Shown here: in pieces, positions 6,786-9,121 of the stretch
Layout: every line of letters starts with the position of its first letter
Numbering within the stretch: position 1 is the first letter of the stretch
Assembly (NCBI GenBank): GCA_947037995.1
Contig: CAMQUV010000026.1
Span: 1 to 9,121, forward strand
From: an uncultured Rikenellaceae bacterium
GTDB taxonomy: Bacteria > Bacteroidota > Bacteroidia > Bacteroidales > Rikenellaceae
Reading direction: 5' to 3'
DNA: 9,121 nucleotides
Notes under the pieces: generated by a model
What the model was told of the DNA's origin: nothing
Seen by the model: the letters and a program-made list of their open reading frames with translations, nothing else
Databases searched by the model: none
Position numbers and translations under genes: made by a program

Positions 6786-7414
6786 TAGATTTTATCTGGG
6801 TTTTGGTTTATAAATGTTTGCCAGGATGGTGATTTGCCTGATTTTTGTCTTGATTTTGTAGGTGAGCTTTGTGAGAAGAAGTGGCAAAGTGCTACTGCTA
6901 GCGCATCGGTGGCATCTAGTTTATCTGCAAAAGGGTCAATCCCGAGCAGGTGTTTTAGTATCCCGGCGACTTGTTCTTTCGAGGCTCTACCGTTCCCCAC
7001 AACTGATTGTTTCACTGCTGTGGGCATATATTCAAACACGTCAAGCCCTCTACTTAGTGCCGCCGCCATAGCAACACCTTGAGCTCTTCCGAGTTTGAGC
7101 ATACTTTGCACATTATTTCCAAAGAAAGGCGCTTCGAGCGCTACTTCATTGGGTTGATATTGTGCAATAAGAGCCACAATTCGGTTAAATATGTGTGCTA
7201 ATTTTTGGTATTGGTCAGTATATTTACTGAGTTTAATAACTCCTAGTGTAACAACTTTTGGTTCGGCGTTTTCAATTTTCAGTATAGCGTACCCCATCAC
7301 ATTCGTGCCCGGGTCAATCCCCATATACACAGTCCCATCAGCCACTGCCGATTGGTCTGACTTAGGGTTTATTTGTTCATTAATTTTCTCACCGAGTGAT
7401 TTACGTATTATCAT
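6785..7414 (-). CDS. ruvC: Holliday-junction resolvase RuvC
   Basis: Cytoplasmic endonuclease that cuts Holliday junctions with RuvAB during recombination and DNA repair. The RNase H-like fold is shown by GIDPGTNVMGYA (catalytic Asp34), VALEAPFFGNNVQSMLKLGRA (Glu94) and DATDALAVALCH (Asp167 and Asp170), so all four acidic residues are present. At 209 residues it is longer than the usual 160-190. About 30 residues precede the first strand, and the C-terminal tail (about 181-209) is Ser/Lys/Arg-rich and low in complexity. The ATG at Met31 would remove most of strand 1 (TVYMGIDPG), so the upstream ATG or an internal GTG (codon 24 or 29) is more likely; the exact start is uncertain. There is no Shine-Dalgarno. 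It lies 24 nt after lpxD, and its TAA overlaps the start of the thioredoxin lipoprotein gene. Confidence 0.94.
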   Translation of the reverse strand: MIIRKSLGEKINEQINPKSDQSAVADGTVYMGIDPGTNVMGYAILKIENAEPKVVTLGVIKLSKYTDQYQKLAHIFNRIVALIAQYQPNEVALEAPFFGNNVQSMLKLGRAQGVAMAAALSRGLDVFEYMPTAVKQSVVGNGRASKEQVAGILKHLLGIDPFADKLDATDALAVALCHFFSQSSPTKSRQKSGKSPSWQTFINQNPDKI

Positions 7415-7438
7415 TCACTTTACAGGTCAAAAAAATGG

Positions 7439-8476
7439 TTACGCATTTTTGAGTTTATCAAATTCTTTGCAAAGCGCATAGAATTGTTTTTGCATTTCGG
7501 GTAATTTTCTGAGTGCTATACTCATTCTATGGTTTTGTATAGCTGATATGGCAGGTGTTCCGAGAATAGTCGTATTTTCGGTTTCAATATTATTCATAAC
7601 ACCCGATTGCGAGCCAATTTTGGTACCACTATTAATAGTAATATGCCCAGCGAGTCCTACTTGTCCCCCCATCATAACATTATCTCCAATTTTGGTTGAG
7701 CCGGCTATTCCGCATTGCGCTGCCATCACGGTATTTTCGCCAATAACTACATTATGTGCAATTTGCGTAAGGTTATCAATTTTCGCACCTTTTTTGATAA
7801 TAGTTGAGCCCATCGTAGCTCTATCGACAGCTGTGTGGCTACCAATTTCGACATCATCTTGTATAACAACATTACCAATTTGCGGTATTTTGCTAAATGT
7901 GCCATCAGCTTGCGGAGCGAATCCGAATCCATCAGCTCCTATCACGGTATTAGCGTGAATAATCACGTTATTCCCTACGACGCAATCGTTATAGATTTTG
8001 ACTCCTGGGTATATAATACAATTTTCACCAACGGTGGCATTATCCCCAATATAAGTTTGCGGATACAGTTGCGTATTATTTCCAATTTTGGCATTATTTT
8101 CCACCACAGCAAATTGTCCGATATAGACATTTTCGCCAACAGTAGCAGTGCTATGTATATCGGCTAGTTTAGCTATCCCCACTTTTCTCGGGATACTATC
8201 GGCATAGAGTTTGAGTAGTTTTGCAAAAGCTGCGTACGGGTCATCGACTCTAACAAGTGTAGCGTTGATTTTTGTTGTTGGTATAAGGTTTTTATCAACA
8301 ATAATAATAGAGGCTTCCGTCGTATATATAAATTGTTCGTACTTAGGGTTCGACAGAAATACGAGAGCATCGGCACTCGCCTCTTCGATTTTGGCTACAG
8401 TATTGACTTGAGCGTCCGGGTTTCCTTCGACAGTTCCTCCTAGGAAGTCAGCAATTAGTTTAGCGGTAAATTTCAT
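7439..8476 (-). CDS. lpxD: UDP-3-O-(3-hydroxyacyl)glucosamine N-acyltransferase LpxD
   Basis: Third enzyme of lipid A synthesis: it transfers a 3-hydroxyacyl chain from acyl-carrier protein to the 2-amino group of UDP-3-O-acyl-glucosamine in the cytoplasm. The 345 residues match the family length. Residues 1-100 are the uridine-binding N-domain ([25 protein letters not shown]). About 105-305 are hexapeptide repeats of a left-handed beta-helix (repeats such as [10 protein letters not shown] and AKIGNN), and the rest is a C-terminal helix. GADGFGFAP (180-188), the predicted catalytic His241 in QIAHNVVIG and His278 in GLAGHI correspond to His239 and His276 of E. coli LpxD. The gene is intact. 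It lies 34 nt after the transketolase gene in AT-rich DNA without a clear promoter, so it is probably part of the same transcript. lpxC-fabZ and lpxA are not directly downstream; ruvC is. Confidence 0.96.
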   Translation of the reverse strand: MKFTAKLIADFLGGTVEGNPDAQVNTVAKIEEASADALVFLSNPKYEQFIYTTEASIIIVDKNLIPTTKINATLVRVDDPYAAFAKLLKLYADSIPRKVGIAKLADIHSTATVGENVYIGQFAVVENNAKIGNNTQLYPQTYIGDNATVGENCIIYPGVKIYNDCVVGNNVIIHANTVIGADGFGFAPQADGTFSKIPQIGNVVIQDDVEIGSHTAVDRATMGSTIIKKGAKIDNLTQIAHNVVIGENTVMAAQCGIAGSTKIGDNVMMGGQVGLAGHITINSGTKIGSQSGVMNNIETENTTILGTPAISAIQNHRMSIALRKLPEMQKQFYALCKEFDKLKNA

Positions 8477-8510
8477 TATTATGAGATTTATGTTTTAGTA
8501 TAATATAAAA

Positions 8511-9121
8511 CTATTTATTTTTTCTACTGATAGCTCTTTTAGCCGCCGCAACGACGTTTGGAGTTTCGAGTCCAAATTTGACCATAAGTTCCGCTGGGGT
8601 ACCGCTTTCACCAAATTTATCATCCACAGCTACGTACTCCACAGGAGCAGGAAATTCTTGAGCTAGTAGTTGCGCTACCGAGTCTCCGAGTCCCCCATTG
8701 CAAAGGTGCTCTTCCGCCACAACACAACATTTTGTCTTTTTGACAGAGTTAAGAATCGCCTCAGTATCAAGAGGTTTGATAGTATGTATATTAATTAGGT
8801 CAACCGTAAATCCAGCTTCTGTAAGCTCTTCGGTCGCTTTAATGGCTCTATATAGCAGGTGTCCCGTAGCGATAATAGTAACATCATTTCCGTCAGCCCA
8901 TTGCACAGCTTTACCAATCACAAGTTCGGCATCTGGGTCCGTAAATATAGGTTCAACAGGTCTTCCGAATCTAAGGTAAGCTGGTCCGACGTGTTTTTCG
9001 AGTGCGTGCACAGCTGCTTTAGTTTGGTTATAATCCGCAGGGTTAATCACGGTCATATTAGGCAGCATTTTCATCAGTCCTATATCTTCCATAATTTGGT
9101 GAGTAGCACCATCTTCTCCCA
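8511..9121 (-). CDS. Transketolase C-terminal subunit (partial, 3' end)
   Basis: The last 202 full codons of a thiamine-diphosphate enzyme; the 5' part lies beyond the right edge. The frame stays open upstream of the ATG at 9092 and reads GEDGATHQIMEDIGLMKML, so that ATG is internal. The fragment holds the end of the pyrimidine-binding domain (GATHQ, the conserved histidine region; PADYNQTKAAV; GPAYLRFGRP) and the complete C-terminal domain (DVTIIATGHLLYRAIKATEEL, INIHTIKPLDTEAI, VVAEEHLCNGGLGDSVAQLL). The ATHQIMEDIGLM form and the compact tail resemble the stand-alone C-terminal subunit of split transketolases rather than one-chain transketolase or DXS. If so, the N-terminal subunit gene should lie just upstream. 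The reaction is reversible two-carbon ketol transfer in the pentose-phosphate pathway. Stop codon TAG. Confidence 0.85.
   Translation of the reverse strand, partial: GEDGATHQIMEDIGLMKMLPNMTVINPADYNQTKAAVHALEKHVGPAYLRFGRPVEPIFTDPDAELVIGKAVQWADGNDVTIIATGHLLYRAIKATEELTEAGFTVDLINIHTIKPLDTEAILNSVKKTKCCVVAEEHLCNGGLGDSVAQLLAQEFPAPVEYVAVDDKFGESGTPAELMVKFGLETPNVVAAAKRAISRKNK

Noticed and set aside
7548..7958. 136-codon plus-strand open frame within lpxD
   Set aside because: Its repetitive, Pro/Ile/Val-rich composition is the antisense image of the hexapeptide-repeat codons of lpxD.
7614..8091. Three copies of the palindrome-like decamer CCAATTTTGG (7614, 7686, 8082)
   Set aside because: All fall at the Lys-Ile-Gly or Thr-Lys-Ile-Gly turns of LpxD hexapeptide repeats, so protein coding explains them.
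9090..9092. ATG at 9092 as the start of a 193-residue transketolase-like protein
   Set aside because: The frame continues upstream as conserved GEDGATHQI coding sequence, so this methionine is internal and the gene is cut by the window edge.

Overview
The window looks like chromosomal DNA of a Bacteroidota (probably Bacteroidales) bacterium. Four signs support this. There is a family S46 dipeptidyl-peptidase very close to Porphyromonas DPP7, and a DUF4369-plus-thioredoxin lipoprotein typical of the phylum. The promoters resemble the Bacteroidetes TTTG / TAnnTTTG type. No complete gene has a clear Shine-Dalgarno sequence before its start codon. No mobile element, CRISPR array, tRNA or rRNA was seen.

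Layout. Positions 1-39 hold the first 13 codons of a minus-strand gene for an exported protein, which runs off the left edge. A 181-nt AT-rich gap separates it from the divergent plus-strand gene dpp7 (221-2329), which ends at a strong hairpin terminator (2360-2395). A short intergenic region with a second GC-rich hairpin and a well-spaced Bacteroidetes promoter leads into two tandem S41-family secreted peptidase paralogs (2559-4019 and 4024-5607) only 4 nt apart, clearly an operon. A strong hairpin (5687-5720) lies between these and a convergent minus-strand cluster. Read in its own direction, that cluster is the C-terminal subunit of a split transketolase (8511 to beyond the right edge), lpxD (7439-8476), ruvC (6785-7414) and a TlpA-like thioredoxin lipoprotein (5763-6785).

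How the genes fit together. The plus-strand half encodes three exported serine peptidases: one dipeptidyl-peptidase predicted to prefer hydrophobic residues at P1, and two S41 enzymes. All have Sec signal peptides and none has an obvious type IX secretion C-terminal domain, so a periplasmic role in peptide breakdown or envelope protein processing is likely. The minus-strand half is housekeeping: pentose-phosphate carbon flow, lipid A acylation, Holliday-junction resolution and an envelope redox lipoprotein. Short gaps and a 1-nt TAATG overlap suggest one transcript.

I found no convincing evidence of a wholly undescribed system. The parts most worth a second look are the S41 pair, which keeps the serine nucleophile but lacks the lysine of classical C-terminal processing peptidases, and the linkage of lpxD, ruvC and a TlpA-like gene with translational coupling.
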